This document shows positions 1 to 13,203 of a stretch of DNA of 64,000 nt, piece by piece; the stretch's first letter is position 1; each line of letters begins with the position of its first letter. A program made the position numbers and the translations under genes. Origin of the DNA: Calliopsis andreniformis. Taxonomy: Eukaryota; Arthropoda; Insecta; Hymenoptera; Andrenidae. Location of the stretch: NCBI RefSeq assembly GCF_051401765.1, contig NW_027480532.1:1-64000 (forward strand), given 5' to 3'. The notes under the pieces are model-generated. The model was given only the letters and a program-made list of their open reading frames with translations. It was not told the origin of the DNA and did not search any database.

Positions 1-308
1 TCAATACCCAATCCTCAGTCTTCAATCTTCAATCCTCAGTCCTCAATTCTCAATCCTCAATCCTCAGTCCTCAGACCTCAAACCACAATCCGCAACCCTC
101 AGCCCTCATCCTCATTCCTCAATCCTCAATCGTCAATCATCAATCCTCAATCCTCAACCCTCAATCCTCAATGTTCAATCCTCAATACCCAACCCTCAGT
201 CTTCAATCCTCAATCCTCAATACTCAATCTTCAGTCCTCAATCCTCAGTCCTCAAACCTCAATTCTGAATCCTCAATCCTGAATCCTCAATCTTCAGCCC
301 TCAGTCCT

Positions 309-448
309 CAACAATCAGTTGATATTCCTCGATCCTCAGTAGAATATCCTCAATTCACAGCTTTCAATACTCAATACTCAATCTGCAATCCTCCAACCTG
401 TATCCACAAACATCAATTTTCACCACTCAACCCTCAGCACTCATTCCT
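309..448 (+). repeat. Element A copy 1 (subfamily A4)
   Basis: A block of 20 heptamers, diverged yet in register with the array. A4 is marked by CAGCTTT, CCAACCT, GTATCCA and CACCACT. It is the leftmost copy and one of only two of this subfamily. Confidence 0.85.
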
Positions 449-839
449 CAACGTTCAATCCTCAATCCTCAATTCTCAATCTTCGATCCTCAATACTGAA
501 TCTTCAATCCTCAACTCTCAATCCTCAATCCTCAATCCTCAACCCTTATTCTTCAATCCTCAGTACCCAATCCTCAATCTTCAATCCTCAATCCTCAATC
601 CTCAATTCTCAATCCTCAATCCTCAATCCTCAATCCTCAGACCTGAAACGTCAATATTCAACCCTCAGTCCTCGTCCTCAATCCACAAACCTCAATCCTC
701 AATCCTCAATCTTCAATCATCAATATTCAATCTTCAATCCTCAATCCTCAATCCTCAATCCTCAATCCTCAATCCTCAATCTTCAATTCTCAATACTTAG
801 TCTTCAATACTCAATCCTCAATACTCAAACCTCAATCCT

Positions 840-3541
840 CAATCTTCAATCCTCAATACCCAATCCTTAATCTTCAATCCTCAAACATCAATCCTCAGTT
901 CGCAATCCTCAATCCTCAATCCTCTGACCTCAGGCATCAATACTCAACCCTCAGTCCTCGTCCTCAATCCACAACCCTCAATCCTCAATCCTCAACCTTC
1001 ATTCATCAATATTCAACCTTCTATCCTCAATCCTCAACCCTCAATCTTCAATCCTCAATCTTCAATACTCAATCTGCAATACTCAATCCTCAATCCTCAA
1101 TCCTCAATCCTCATTCTTCAATCCTGAATACCCAATCCTCAATTCTCAATCCTCAATCCTCAATCCTCAGTCCTCAATACTCAACAATCAGTCCTCAATT
1201 CTCAATACTCAATCCTCAAGCCTCAATCTTCAATCCTCAATACTCAATCTTCAATCCTCAATCCTCAATCCTCAATCTTCAATGCTCAATCCTCAATCCT
1301 CAATCCTCAACCCTCAATCTTCAATACTCAATCCTCAATCGTCGATCCTCAATCCCCAATCCTCAATCTTCAATCCTCAATCCTCAATCCTCAATCCTCA
1401 ATCCTCAATCCTCAATCCTCAACCCTCAATCTTCAATTCTCAATACTCAGTCTTCAATACTCAATCCTCAATACTCAAACCTCAATCCTCAATCTTCAAT
1501 CCTCAATACCCAATCCTCAATCTTCAATCCTCAATACCCAATTCTCAATCTTCAATCCTCAAACTTCAATGCTCAGTTCGCAACCCTCAATCCTCAATCC
1601 TCAATCCTCAACCCTCAATGTTGAATCCGCAATACCCAATCCTCAATCTTCAATCCTCAATCCTCAATCCTCAACCCTCAATCCTCAATAATCAATCCAC
1701 AATCCTCAGTCCCCAAACCTCAATCCGCAACCCTCAGCCCTCAACCTCATTCCTCAATCCTCAATCGTCAATCCTCAATCCTCAATCCTCAACCCTCAAT
1801 CCTCAATGTTCAATCCTCAATACCCAACCCTCAGTCTTCAATCCTCAGTCCTAAATCCTCAATCTTCAATCCTCAATCCTCTGTCCTCAAACCTCAATTC
1901 TGAATCCTCAATCCTGAATCCTCAATCTTCAGCCCTCAGTCCTCAACAATCAGTTGTCATTCCTCAATCCTCAGTAGAATATCCTCAATTCACAGCTTTC
2001 AATACTCAATACTCAATCTGCAATCCTCCAACCTGTATCCACAAACATCAATTTTCACCACTGAACCCTCAGCACCCATTCCTCAATGTTCAATCCTCAA
2101 TCCTCAACACTCAATCTTCGATCCTCAATACTGAATCTTCAATCCTCAACTCTCAATCCTCAATCCTCAATCCTCAACCCTTATTCTTCAATCCTCAGTA
2201 CCCAATCCTCAATCTTCAATCCTCAATCCTCAATCCTCTATTCTCAATCCTCAATCCTCAATCCTCAATCCTCAGACCTCAAACATCAATATTCAACCCT
2301 CAGTCCTCCTCCTCAATCCACAAACCTCAATCCTCAATCCTCAATATTCAATCATCAATATTCAATCTTCAATCCTCAATCCTCAATCCTCAATCTTCAA
2401 TCCTCAATTTTCAATCCTCAATACTCAGTCTTCAATCCTCAATCCTCAATAATCAATCCTCAATCCTCAATCCTCAATCCTCAATCCTCAATGTTCAATC
2501 CGCAACGCGCAATCCTCAATCTTCAATCCTCAATCCACAATCCTCAATCCTCAATCCTCATTCTTCAACCCTCAACACCCAATCCTCAATCTTCAATCCT
2601 CAATTCTCAATTCTCAGACCTCAACCCTCAATCTTCAATCCTCAATACACAATCTGCGACCCTCAATCCTCAGTCCTCAATCCTCAATCCTCATTCTTCA
2701 ATCCTCAATACCCAATCCTCAATCTTCAATCCTCAATCCACAATCCTCAATCCTCAATCCTCATTCTTCAATCCTCAACACCCAATCCTCAATCTTCAAT
2801 CCTCAATCCTCAATTCTCAGACCTCAATACTCATTCTTCAATCCTCAACACCCAATCCTCAATCTTCAATCCTCAATCCTCAATTCTCAGACCTCAATCC
2901 TCAATCTTCAATCCTCAATACTCAATCTTCAATCCTCAATCCTCAATCCTCAATCCACAATCCTCATTCTTCAATCCTCAACACCCAATCCTCAATCTTC
3001 AATCCTCAATCCTCAATCCTCAATTCTCAATCCTCAATCCTCAATCCTCAGACCTCAAACATCAATACTCAACCCTCAGTCCTCGTCCTCAATCCACAAC
3101 ACGCAATCCTCGATCCTCAATCGTCAATCCTCAATACTCAGTCTTCAATCCTCAATCCTCAATACTCAATCCTCAATCCTCAATCTTCAATCCTCAATAC
3201 CCAATCCTCAATCTTCAATCCTCAAACTTCAATTCTCAGTTCGCAATCCTCAATCCTCAATCCTCTGACCTCAGGCATCAATACTCAACCCTCAGTCCTG
3301 GTCCTCAATCCACAACCCTCAATCCTCAATCCGCAATCTTCATTCATCAATATTCAACCTTCTATCCTCAATCCTCAACCCTCAATCTTCAATCCTCAAT
3401 CCTCAATACTCAATCTGCAATACTCAATCCTCAATCCTCAATCCTCAATCCTCATTCTTCAATCCTGAATACCCAATCCTCAATCTTCAATACTCAATCC
3501 TCAATCCTCAGTCCTCAGTACTCAACTATTAGTCCTCAATC
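840..3541. repeat. Dispersed pair about 2341 bp apart (840-1200 and 3181-3541)
   Basis: Both segments carry the unusual string TCGCAATCC followed by CTCTGACCTCAGGCATC and then a matching series of variants through CATTCATCAATATTCAACC. The pair overlaps the 1635-bp duplication, which shows more than one round of rearrangement in the left zone. Confidence 0.75.
1944..2083 (+). repeat. Element A copy 2 (subfamily A4)
   Basis: Partner of copy 1 at exactly 1635 bp. Differs at CAGTTGTCATT and at CTGAACCCTCAGCACCC. Confidence 0.85.
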
Positions 3542-3983
3542 CTCAATCCTCAATCCTCAATACTCAATCCTCAATCCTCAGTTCTCAAACCTCAAACCTC
3601 AATCTTCAATCCTCAATACTCAATCTTCAATCCTCCGTCCTCAATCCTCAACCCTCAATCCTAAATCCTGAATCGTCAGGCTTCAATCCTCAATACTCAA
3701 TCTTCAATCCTCAATCCTCAATCCTCATTCCTCAATCCTCATTCTTCAATCCTCAATACGCAATCCTCAATCTTCAATCCTCAATCCTCAATCCTCAATT
3801 CTCAATCCTCAATCCTCAGTCCTAAGTCCTCAAATCTCAATCCTCAACCCTCAGCCCTCATCCTCAATCCTCAATCCTCAATCCTCAACCCTCAATCCTC
3901 AATCCTGAAGCATCAACCCTCAATCCTCAGTCCTCAGTCCTCAAACCTCAATCCTGAATCCTCAATCTTCAGACCTCAGACCT

Positions 3984-4123
3984 CAACAATCAGATGTCAA
4001 TCCTGAATCCTTAATAGAATATCATCAATTCACAGTTTTCAATACCCAATACTCAATCTGCAATTTTCAAATCTCTATTCACAAACATCAATTCTCATCA
4101 CTCAACCCTCAACACTCAGTCCG
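3984..4123 (+). repeat. Element A copy 3 (subfamily A2)
   Basis: A2 is marked by CAGATGT, TAATAGA, CAATACC, CTATTCA and a CAGTCCG end. This copy has CAATTTT where others have CAATCTT. It is an isolated A2, 30 kb from the main A2 zone. Confidence 0.85.
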
Positions 4124-4508
4124 CAATCCTCAACCTTCAACCCTCAATCCTCAATACTCAATCCTCAATCCTCAATCGTCAATACTCAATACTCAACCTT
4201 CAATCATCAATCCTCAATCCTCAATCCTCAATCCTCAATCGTCAATACTCAATCTTCAATCCTCAATCCTCAATCCGTAACCCTCAATGCTCAATCCTCA
4301 ATCCTCATTCCTCAAACCTCAATCTTCAATCCTCAATACTCAATCTGCAATCCTCAATCCTCAGTCCTCAATCCTCAATCCTCAATCGTCGATCCTCAAT
4401 CCCCAATCCTCAATCTTCAATCCTCAACCCTCGATCCCCAATCCTCAATCCTCAATCCTCAATCTTCAATCCTCAATACTCAATCTTCAATCCTCAATTC
4501 TCAATACT

Positions 4509-4557
4509 CAATAGAATATCCAGAATTCTCAGGATTCAATACTCAAACCTCAACACG
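4509..4557 (+). repeat. Element B copy 1 (hairpin imperfect)
   Basis: Seven in-register heptamers centred on GAATTC. The left arm is ATCCAGA instead of ATCCTGA, so the 7-bp stem has one mismatch. Confidence 0.8.
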
Positions 4558-4676
4558 CAACCCTGAATCCTCAGTCCTCAATCCTCAATCGTCAATCTTC
4601 AATCCTCAATCCTCAGTCCTCAAAACTCAAACCTGAATCCTCAATCCTGAATCCTCAATCTTCAGACCTCAGACCT

Positions 4677-4816
4677 GAACAATCAGATGTCAATCCTCAA
4701 TCCTCAATAGAATATCATCAATTCACAGTTTTCAATACTCAATACTCAATCTGCAATCTTCAAATTTCTATTCACAAACATAAATTCTCATCACTCAACC
4801 CTCAACGCTCAGTCCC
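4677..4816 (+). repeat. Element A copy 4 (A1-like)
   Basis: Starts GAACAAT and ends CAACGCT, CAGTCCC like A1, but keeps CAATACT where A1a has AAATACT and has CTATTCA as in A2. It looks like an intermediate or recombinant form. Confidence 0.85.
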
Positions 4817-5389
4817 CAATCCTCAATCTTCAATCCTCAATCCTCAATCCTCAATTCTCAATCCTCAATCTTCAATCCTCAATACTCAATCCTCAATCCT
4901 CAATCCTCAATCCTGAATCGTCAATCCTCAATCCTCAATTTTCAATCCTCAATACTCAATCTTCAATCCTCAATGCTCAATCCTCAATCCTCAATACTCA
5001 ATCGTCAGTCTTCAATCCTCAATACTCAGTCTTCAATCCTCAATCCTCAATCCTCAATCCTCAAACCACATTCTACAATCCTCAATACACAATCCTCAAT
5101 CCTCAGGCCTCAGTCCTCAAACCTCAATTCTCAACCCTCAGCCCTCAAACCTCAAACCTCAATCCTCAACCGTCAGTCCACGTCCTCAATCCTCAACCCT
5201 CAATCCTCAATCCTCAATATTCAATCCTCAATACCCAATATTCAATCCTCAATCCTCAATCCTCAATCCACAATCCTCAATCTTGAATCCTCAATCCTCA
5301 ATCCTCAATCTTCAATCCTCAATCCTCAGTCCTCAAAACTCAAACCTGAATCCTCAATCCTGAATCCTCAACCTTCAGACCTCAGTTCT

Positions 5390-5529
5390 CAACAATCAGT
5401 TGTCAATTCTCAATCCTCAATAGAATATCATCAATTCACAGTTTTCAATACTCAATACTCTATCTGCAATCTTCAAATTTCTATCCACAAACATGAATTC
5501 TCATCACTCAACCCTCAACGCTCAGTCCC
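5390..5529 (+). repeat. Element A copy 5 (subfamily A3)
   Basis: A3 is marked by CAGTTGT, CAATTCT and the CAGTCCC end. Carries CATGAATTC, an EcoRI-type site, like its partner at 26248. Confidence 0.85.
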
Positions 5530-6156
5530 CAATCCTCAATCTTCAATCCTCAATCCTCAATCCTCAATTCTCAATCCTCAATCTTCAATCCTCAATACTC
5601 AATCCTCACTCCTCAAACCTCAATCCTGAATCCTCAATCCTCAATCCTACATTTTCAATCCTCAATACTCAATCTTCAATCCTCAATCCTCAATCGTCAG
5701 TCTTCAATCCTCAATACTCAATCTTCAATCCTCAATCCTCAATCCTCAATCCTCAATCCTCAAACCTCATTCTACAATCCTCAATACCCAATCCTCTATC
5801 TTCAATCCTCAATCCTCAATCCTCAATACTCAATCCTCAATCCTCAGACCTCAGTCCTCAAACCTCAATCCTCAACCCTCAGCCCTCATCCTCAATCCTC
5901 AATCCTAAATTCTCAATCCTCAAACCTCAAACCTCAATCCTCAACCGTCAGTCCTCGTCCTCAGTCCTCAACCCTCAATCCTCAATCCTCAATCTTCAAT
6001 CCTCAATACTCAATATTCAATCCTCAATCCTCAATCCTCAATCCTCAATTTCAATCCTCAATCCTCAATCCTCAATCCTCAATCCTCAATCCTCAGTCCT
6101 CAAAACTCAAACCTGAATCCTCAGTTCTGAATCCTCAACCTTCAGAACTCAGACCT

Positions 6157-6296
6157 GAACAATCAGATGTCAATCCTCAATCCTCAATAGAATATCATCA
6201 ATTCACAGTTTTCAATACTAAATACTCAATCTGCAATCTTCAAATTTCTATCCACAAACATAAATTCTCATCACTCAACCCTCAACGCTCAGTCCC
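6157..6296 (+). repeat. Element A copy 6 (subfamily A1a)
   Basis: First member of an A1 pair. Marked by GAACAAT, TAGAATATC, AAATACT and CAACGCT. The second member lies 308 bp (44 heptamers) to the right. Confidence 0.85.
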
Positions 6297-6464
6297 CAAT
6301 CCTCAATCTTCAATCCTCAATCCTCAATCCTCAATTCTCAATCCTCAATCTTCAATCCTCAATACTCAATCCTCAATCCTCAATCCTCAGTCATCAAACC
6401 ACAATCCTGAATCCTCAATCCTGAATCCTCAATCCTGAATCCTCAATCTTCAGACCTCACACCT

Positions 6465-6604
6465 GAACAATCAGATGTCAATCCTCAATCCTCAATATAA
6501 TATCATCAATTCACAGTTTTCAATACTCAATACTCAATCTGCAGTCTTCAAATTTCTATCCACAAACATAAATTCTCATCACTCAACCCTCAACGCTCAG
6601 TCCC
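6465..6604 (+). repeat. Element A copy 7 (subfamily A1b)
   Basis: Second member of the pair. TATAATATC replaces TAGAATATC and CAGTCTT replaces CAATCTT. Confidence 0.85.
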
Positions 6605-8068
6605 CAATCCTCAATCTTCAATCCTCAATCCTCAATCCTCAATTCTCAATCCTCAATCTTCAATCCTCAATACTCAATCCACAATCCTCAATCCTCAATC
6701 CTTAATCGTCAATCCTCAATCCTCAATTTTCAATCCTCAATACTCAATCTTCAATCCTCAACCCTCAATCCTCAATCCTCAATCCTCAATGGTCAGAGTT
6801 CAATCCTCACTACTCAATCTTCAATACTCAATCCTCAATCCTCAATCCTCAAACCACATTCTACAATCCTCAATACCCAATCCTCAATCTTCAATCCTCA
6901 ATCCTCAATCCTCAATACTCAATCCTGAATCCCCAGACCTCAGTCCTCAAACCTCAATCCTCAACCATCAGCCCTCATCCTCAGGCCTCAATCCAAAATT
7001 CTCAATCCTCAAACCTCAAACCTCAATCCTCAACCGTCAGTCCACGTCCTCAATCCTCAACCCTCAATCCTCAATCCTCAATATTCAATCCTCTATACTC
7101 AATATTCAATCCTCAATCCTCAATCCTCAATCCTCAATCCCATTCATCAATCCTCAACACCCAATCCTCAATCTTCAATCCTCAATACTCAATCCTCAAT
7201 TCTCAATCCTCAATCCTCAATCCTCAGACCTCAAACATCAATACTCAACCCTCAGTCCTCGTCCTCAATCCACAACCATCAATCCTCGATCCTCAATCTT
7301 CAATCATCAATGTTCAATCTTCAATCCTCTATCCTCAGTCCTCAATACTCAATCCTCAATCCTCAACACCCAATCCTCAATCTTCAATCCTCAATCCTCA
7401 ATCCTCAATTCTCAATCCTCAATCCTCTATCCTCAATGCTCAATCCTCAATCCATAATCCTCAACCCTCAATCTTCAATCCTCAATACTCAATCTGCAAT
7501 CCGCAATCCTCAGTCCTCAATCCTCAATCCTCATTCTTCAATCCTCAATACCCAATCCTCTATCTTCAATCCTCAATCCTCAATCCTCAATCCTCAATAC
7601 TCATTCATCAATCCTCAACTCCCAATCCTCAATCTTCAATCCTCAATCCTCAATCCTCAATACTCATTCATCAATCCTCAAATCCCAATCCTCAATCTTC
7701 AATCCTCAATCCTCAATCCTCAGACCTCAATCCTCAGCCTTCAATCCTCAATACTCAATCTTCAATCCTCAACCCTCAATCCTCAATCCTCAATCCCGTT
7801 CATCAATCCTTAACACCCAATCCTCAATCTTCAATCCTCAACCCTCAATCCTCCAATCTCAATCCTCAATCCTCAATCCTCAGACCTCAAACGTCAATAC
7901 TCAACCCTCAGTCCTCGTCCTCAATCCACAACCATCAATCCTCGATCCTCAATCTTCAATCATCAATGTTCAATCTTCAATCCTCAACCCTCAGTCCTCA
8001 ATACTCAATCCTCAATCCTCAATCCTTAATCCTCAATACTCAACCATCAATCCTCAATTCTCAATACT

Positions 8069-8117
8069 CAATAGAGTATCCTGAATTCTCAGGATTCAAT
8101 ACTCAAACCTCGACACT
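8069..8117 (+). repeat. Element B copy 2 (perfect inverted repeat)
   Basis: ATCCTGA-ATTC-TCAGGAT gives a perfect 7-bp stem with a 4-base loop. Preceded by GAGT rather than GAAT. Confidence 0.85.
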
Positions 8118-9053
8118 CAACCCTCAATCTTCAATCCTCAATCCTCAATCGTCAGGCTTCAATCCTCAATACTCAATCTTCAATCCTCAATCCTCAATCC
8201 TCATTCCTCAATCCTCATTCTTCAATCCTCAATACCCAATCCTCAATCTTCAATCTTCAACCCTCAATCATCAATTCTCAATCCTCAATCGTCAGGCTTC
8301 AATCCTCAATACTCAATCTTCAATCCTCAATCCTCAATCGTCATTCGTCAATCCTCATTCTTCAATCCTCAATACCCAATCCTCAATCTTCAATCTTCAA
8401 CCCTCAATCCTCAACTCTCAATCCTCAACCCTCAATCCTCAGACCTCAAACCTCAATCCTCAACTCTCAGCTCTCATCCTCAATCCTCAATCCTCAATCT
8501 TGAATCCTCAATCCTCAATCCTCAATTCTCAATCCTCAATCCTCAATCCTCAGACCTCAAACATCAATACTCAACCCTCAGTCCTCGTCCTCAATCCAGA
8601 ACCATCAATCCTCAATCCTCAATCTTCAATCATCGATATTCAATCTTCAGTCCTCAATCCTCAATCCTCAATCCTCAATCCTCAATCTTCAATGTTCAAT
8701 CCGCAATACCCAATCCTCAATCTTCAATCCTCAATCCACAATCCTCAATCCTCAATCCTCATTCTTCAATCCTCAAAACCCAATCCTCAATCTTCGATCC
8801 TCAATCCTCAATTCTCAGACCACAACCCTCAATCTTCAATCCTCAATACTCAATCTGCAACCCTCAATCCTCAGTCCTCAATCCTCAATCCTCAATCCTC
8901 AATCCTCAACGTTCAATCCTAAATACCCAATCCACAATATTCGATCCTCATTCCTCAGTCCCCAATCCTCAATCCTCAATCCTCAATCCTCTGTCCTCAA
9001 ACCTCAATCCTGAACCCTCAACCCTGAGTCCTCAACCTTCAGCCCTCAGTCCT

Positions 9054-9193
9054 CAACAATCAGTTGTCAATCCTCAATCCTCAATAGAATATCATCAATT
9101 CACAGTTTTCAATACTCAATACTCAATCTGCAATCTTCAAATCCCTATCCAAAAACATCAATCCTCATCACTCAACCCTCAACACTCAGTCCC
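9054..9193 (+). repeat. Element A copy 8 (A3 variant)
   Basis: CAGTTGT followed by CAATCCT; has CAAATCC, CTATCCA and AAAACATC. Its 3' end is the left breakpoint of the 794-bp duplication. Confidence 0.85.
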
Positions 9194-10778
9194 CAATCCT
9201 CAATATTCAATCCTCAACCTTCAATCCTCAATACTCAATCTTCAATCCTCAATGCTCAATCCTCAATCCTCAATCCTCAATCCTCAATCCTCAACCTCAA
9301 TCCTCAATCCTCAATCCTGAATCCTCAATCCTCAATCCTACATTTTCAATCCTCAATACTCAATGTTCAATCCTCAATCCTCAATCGTCAGTCTTCAATC
9401 CTCAATACTCAATCTTCAATCCTCAATCCTCAATCCTCAATCCTCAATCCTCAAACCTCATTCTACAATCCTCAATACCCAATCCTCTATCTTCAATCCT
9501 CAATCCTCAATCCTCAATACTCAATCCTCAATCCTCAGACCTCAGTCCTCAAACCTCAATCCTCAACCCTCAGCCCTCATCCTCAATCCTCAATCCTAAA
9601 TTCTCAATCCTCAAACCTCAAACCTCAATCCTCAACCGTCAGTCCTCGTCCTCAGTCCTCAACCCACAATCCTCAATCCTCAATCTTCAATCCTCAATAC
9701 TCAATATTCAATCCTCAATCCTCAATCCTCAATCCTCAATTTCAATCCTCAATCCTCAATCCTCAATCCTCAATCCTCAATCCTCAGTCCTCAAAACTCA
9801 AACCTGAATCCTCAATTCTGAATCCTCAACCTTCAGAACTCAGACCTGAACAATCAGATGTCAATCCTCAATCCTTAATAGAATATCATCAATTCACAGT
9901 TTTCAATACTAAATACTCAATCTGCAATCTTCAAATTTCTATCCACAAACATAAATTCTCATCACTCAACCCTCAACGCTCAGTCCCCAATCCTCAATAT
10001 TCAATCCTCAACCTTCAATCCTCAATACTCAATCTTCAATCCTCAATGCTCAATCCTCAATCCTCAATCCTCAATCCTCAATCCTCAACCTCAATCCTCA
10101 ATCCTCAATCCTGAATCCTCAATCCTCAATCCTACATTTTCAATCCTCAATACTCAATCTTCAATCCTCAATCCTCAATCGTCAGTCTTCAATCCTCAAT
10201 ACTCAATCTTCAATCCTCAATCCTCAATCCTCAATCCTCAATCCTCAAACCTCATTCTACAATCCTCAATACCCAATCCTCTATCTTCAATCCTCAATCC
10301 TCAATCCTCAATACTCAATCCTCAATCCTCAGACCTCAGTCCTCAAACCTCAATCCTCAACCCTCAGCCCTCATCCTCAATCCTCAATCCTAAATTCTCA
10401 ATCCTCAAACCTCAAACCTCAATCCTCAACCGTCAGTCCTCGTCCTCAGTCCTCAACCCACAATCCTCAATCCTCAATCTTCAATCCTCAATACTCAATA
10501 TTCAATCCTCAATCCTCAATCCTCAATCCTCAATTTCAATCCTCAATCCTCAATCCTCAATCCTCAATCCTCAATCCTCAGTCCTCAAAACTCAAACCTG
10601 AATCCTCAATTCTGAATCCTCAACCTTCAGAACTCAGACCTGAACAATCAGATGTCAATCCTCAATCCTTAATAGAATATCATCAATTCACAGTTTTCAA
10701 TACTAAATACTCAATCTGCAATCTTCAAATTTCTATCCACAAACATAAATTCTCATCACTCAACCCTCAACGCTCAGT
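9191..10778. repeat. 794-bp tandem duplication
   Basis: Unit 1 is 9191-9984 and unit 2 is 9985-10778. The markers CCTACATTTT (9337 and 10131) and element A (9848 and 10642) are each exactly 794 bp apart. The copies look identical wherever I compared them. The left breakpoint falls at the 3' end of an A3 copy and the middle breakpoint at the 3' end of an A1 copy, which suggests exchange between two A elements. Confidence 0.9.
9848..9987 (+). repeat. Element A copy 9 (subfamily A1a)
   Basis: A1a with CCTTAATAG instead of CCTCAATAG. It is unpaired; its 3' end is the middle breakpoint of the 794-bp duplication. Confidence 0.85.
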
Positions 10779-10781
10779 CCC
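10642..10781 (+). repeat. Element A copy 10 (subfamily A1a)
   Basis: 794 bp from copy 9 with the same CCTTAATAG variant. First of a pair with 294-bp spacing (42 heptamers). Confidence 0.85.
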
Positions 10782-10935
10782 CAATCCTCAATCTTCAATC
10801 CTCAATCCTCAATCCTCAATTCTCAATCCTCAATCTTCAATCCTCAATACTCAATCCTCAATCCTCAATCCTCAGTCATCAAACCACAATCCTGAATCCT
10901 CAATCCTGAATCCTCAATCTTCAGACCTCAGACCT

Positions 10936-11075
10936 GAACAATCAGATGTCAATCCTCAATCCTCAATATAATATCATCAATTCACAGTTTTCAATACTCA
11001 ATACTCAATCTGCAGTCTTCAAATTTCTATCCACAAACATAAATTCTCATCACTCAACCCTCAACGCTCAGTCCC
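10936..11075 (+). repeat. Element A copy 11 (subfamily A1b)
   Basis: Second of the pair; has TATAATATC and CAGTCTT like copy 7. Confidence 0.85.
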
Positions 11076-11724
11076 CAATCCTCAATCTTCAATCCTCAAT
11101 CCTCAATCCTCAATTCTCAATCCTCAATCTTCAATCCTCAATACTCAATCCACAATCCTCAATCCTCAATCCTTAATCGTCAATCCTCAATCCTCAATTT
11201 TCAATCCTCAATACTCAATCTTCAATCCTCAATCCTCAATCCTCAATCCTCAATACTCAATCGTCAGTCTTCAATCCTCAATACTCAATCTTCAATCCTC
11301 AATCCTCAATCCTCAATCCTCAAACCACATTCTACAATCCTCAATACCCAATCCTCAAACTTCAATCCTCAATCCTCAATCCTCAATACTCAATCCTCAA
11401 TCCTCAGACCTCAGTCCTCAAACCACAATCCTCAACACTCAGCCCTCATCCTCAGGCCTCAATCCTAAATTCTCAATCCTCAAACCTCAAACCACAATCC
11501 TCAACCGTCAGTCCATGTCCTCAATCCTCAACCCTCAATCCTCAATCCTCAATATTCAATCCTCAATACTCAATATTCAATCCTCAATCGTCAATCCTCA
11601 ATCCTCATTCCTCAATCTTGAATCCTCAATCCTCAATCCTCAATCTTCAATCCTCAATCCTCAGTCCTCAAAACTCAAACCTGAATCCACAATCCTGAAT
11701 CCTCAACCTTCAGAACTCAGTTCT

Positions 11725-11864
11725 CAACAACCAGTTGTCAATTCTCAATCCTCAATAGAATATAATCAATTCACAGTTTTCAATACTCAATACTCAATCT
11801 GCAATCTTCAAATCTCTATCCACAAACATCAATTCTCATCATTCAACCCTCAACACTCAGTCCC
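11725..11864 (+). repeat. Element A copy 12 (subfamily A3)
   Basis: A3 with CAACAACCAGTTG and ATATAATCAATTC, and ATTCAACCC near the 3' end. Lies 789 bp after copy 11 and 203 bp before element B at 11928. Confidence 0.85.
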
Positions 11865-11927
11865 CAATCCTCAATCTTCAGCACTCAATCCTCAATACTC
11901 AACCATCAATCCTCAATTCTCAATACT

Positions 11928-11976
11928 CAACAGAATATCCTGAATTCTCAGGATTCAATACTCAAACCTCGACACT
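11928..11976 (+). repeat. Element B copy 3 (perfect inverted repeat)
   Basis: CAACAGAATATCC form. The outer GAAT/ATTC can extend the stem past a 2-base bulge. Confidence 0.85.
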
Positions 11977-13154
11977 CAACCCTCAATCCTCAATCCTCAA
12001 TCCTCAATCCTCAATCTTCAATCCTCAATACTCAATCTTCAATCCTCCATCCTCAATCCTCAATCCTCAATCCTCAATCCTCAATCGTCAGGCTTCAATC
12101 CTCAATACTCAATCTTCAATCCTCAATCCTCAATCCTCATTCCTCAATCCTCATTCTTCAATCCTCAATACCCAATCCTCAATCTTCAATCCTCAATCCT
12201 CAATCCTCAATACTCAATCCTCAATCCCCAGACCTCAGTCCTCAAACCTCAATCCTCAACCATCAGCCCTCATCCTCGGGCCTCAATCCAAAATTCTCAA
12301 TCCTCAAACCTCAAACCTCAATCCTCAACCGTCAGTCCACGTCCTCAATCCTCAACCCTAAATCCTCAATCCTCAATATTCAATCCTCTATACTCAATAT
12401 TCAATCCTCAATCCTCAATCCTCAATCCTCAATCCCATTCATCAATCCTCAACACCCAATCCTCAATCTTCAATCCTCAATCCTCAATCCTCAATTCTCA
12501 ATCCTCAATCCTCTATCCTCAATGCTCAATCCTCAATCCATAATCCTCAACCCTCAATCTTCAATCCTCAATACTCAATCTGCAATCCGCAATCCTCAGT
12601 CCTCAATCCTCAATCCTCATTCTTCAATCCTCAATACCCAATCCTCTATCTTCAATCCTCAATCCTCAATCCTCAATGATCAATACTCATTCATCAATCC
12701 TCAACTCCCAATCCTCAATCTTCAATCCTCAATCCTCAATCCTCAATACTCATTCATCAATCCTCAACTCCCAATCCTCAATCTTCAATCCTCAATCCTC
12801 AATCCTCAGACCTCAATCCTCAGCCTTCAATCCTCAATACTCAATCTTCAATCCTCAACCCTCAATCCTCAATCCTCAATCCCGTTCATCAATCCTTAAC
12901 ACCCAATCCTCAATCTTCAATCCTCAACCCTCAATCCTCCAATCTCAATCCTCAATCCTCAATCCTCAGACCTCAAACATCAATACTCAACCCTCAGTCC
13001 TCGTCCTCAATCCACAACCATCAATCCTCGATCCTCAATCTTCAATCATCAATGTTCAATCTTCAATCCTCAACCCTCAGTCCTCAATACTCAATCCTCA
13101 ATCCTCAATCCTTAATCCTCAATACTCAACCATCAATCCTCAATTCTCAATACT

Positions 13155-13203
13155 CAATAGAGTATCCTGAATTCTCAGGATTCAATACTCAAACCTCGAC
13201 ACT
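13155..13203 (+). repeat. Element B copy 4 (perfect inverted repeat)
   Basis: CAATAGAGTATCC form. Missing from the second 4195-bp unit through the 77-bp deletion. Confidence 0.85.

Larger units (their letters stand above)
1..2445. repeat. Segmental duplication, period 1635 bp (two diverged copies)
   Basis: About 1-810 is repeated at about 1636-2445. Both halves carry the rare A4 form of element A (309 and 1944, exactly 1635 apart) and the CCAACCTGTATCC variant. The copies differ by scattered substitutions (for example CAGTTGATATT versus CAGTTGTCATT), so this looks older than the near-identical duplications further right. Confidence 0.85.
4973..6760. repeat. Dispersed duplicated block, copy 1 (partner at about 25.87-27.60 kb)
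   Basis: The order of variants from AAACCACATTCTACAATCC (about 5063) through three element A copies (5390, 6157, 6465) recurs about 20,858 bp to the right. The offset is exact at 5063/25921 and 5390/26248, then drifts to 20,851 and 20,837 by loss of whole heptamers. Confidence 0.85.

Noticed and set aside
12356..12362. CCCTAAA, the plant-type telomere unit (also near 16551 and at corresponding places in other units)
   Set aside because: It is a single isolated heptamer one step from CAACCCTCAATCC, copied with larger units, and never occurs in tandem.
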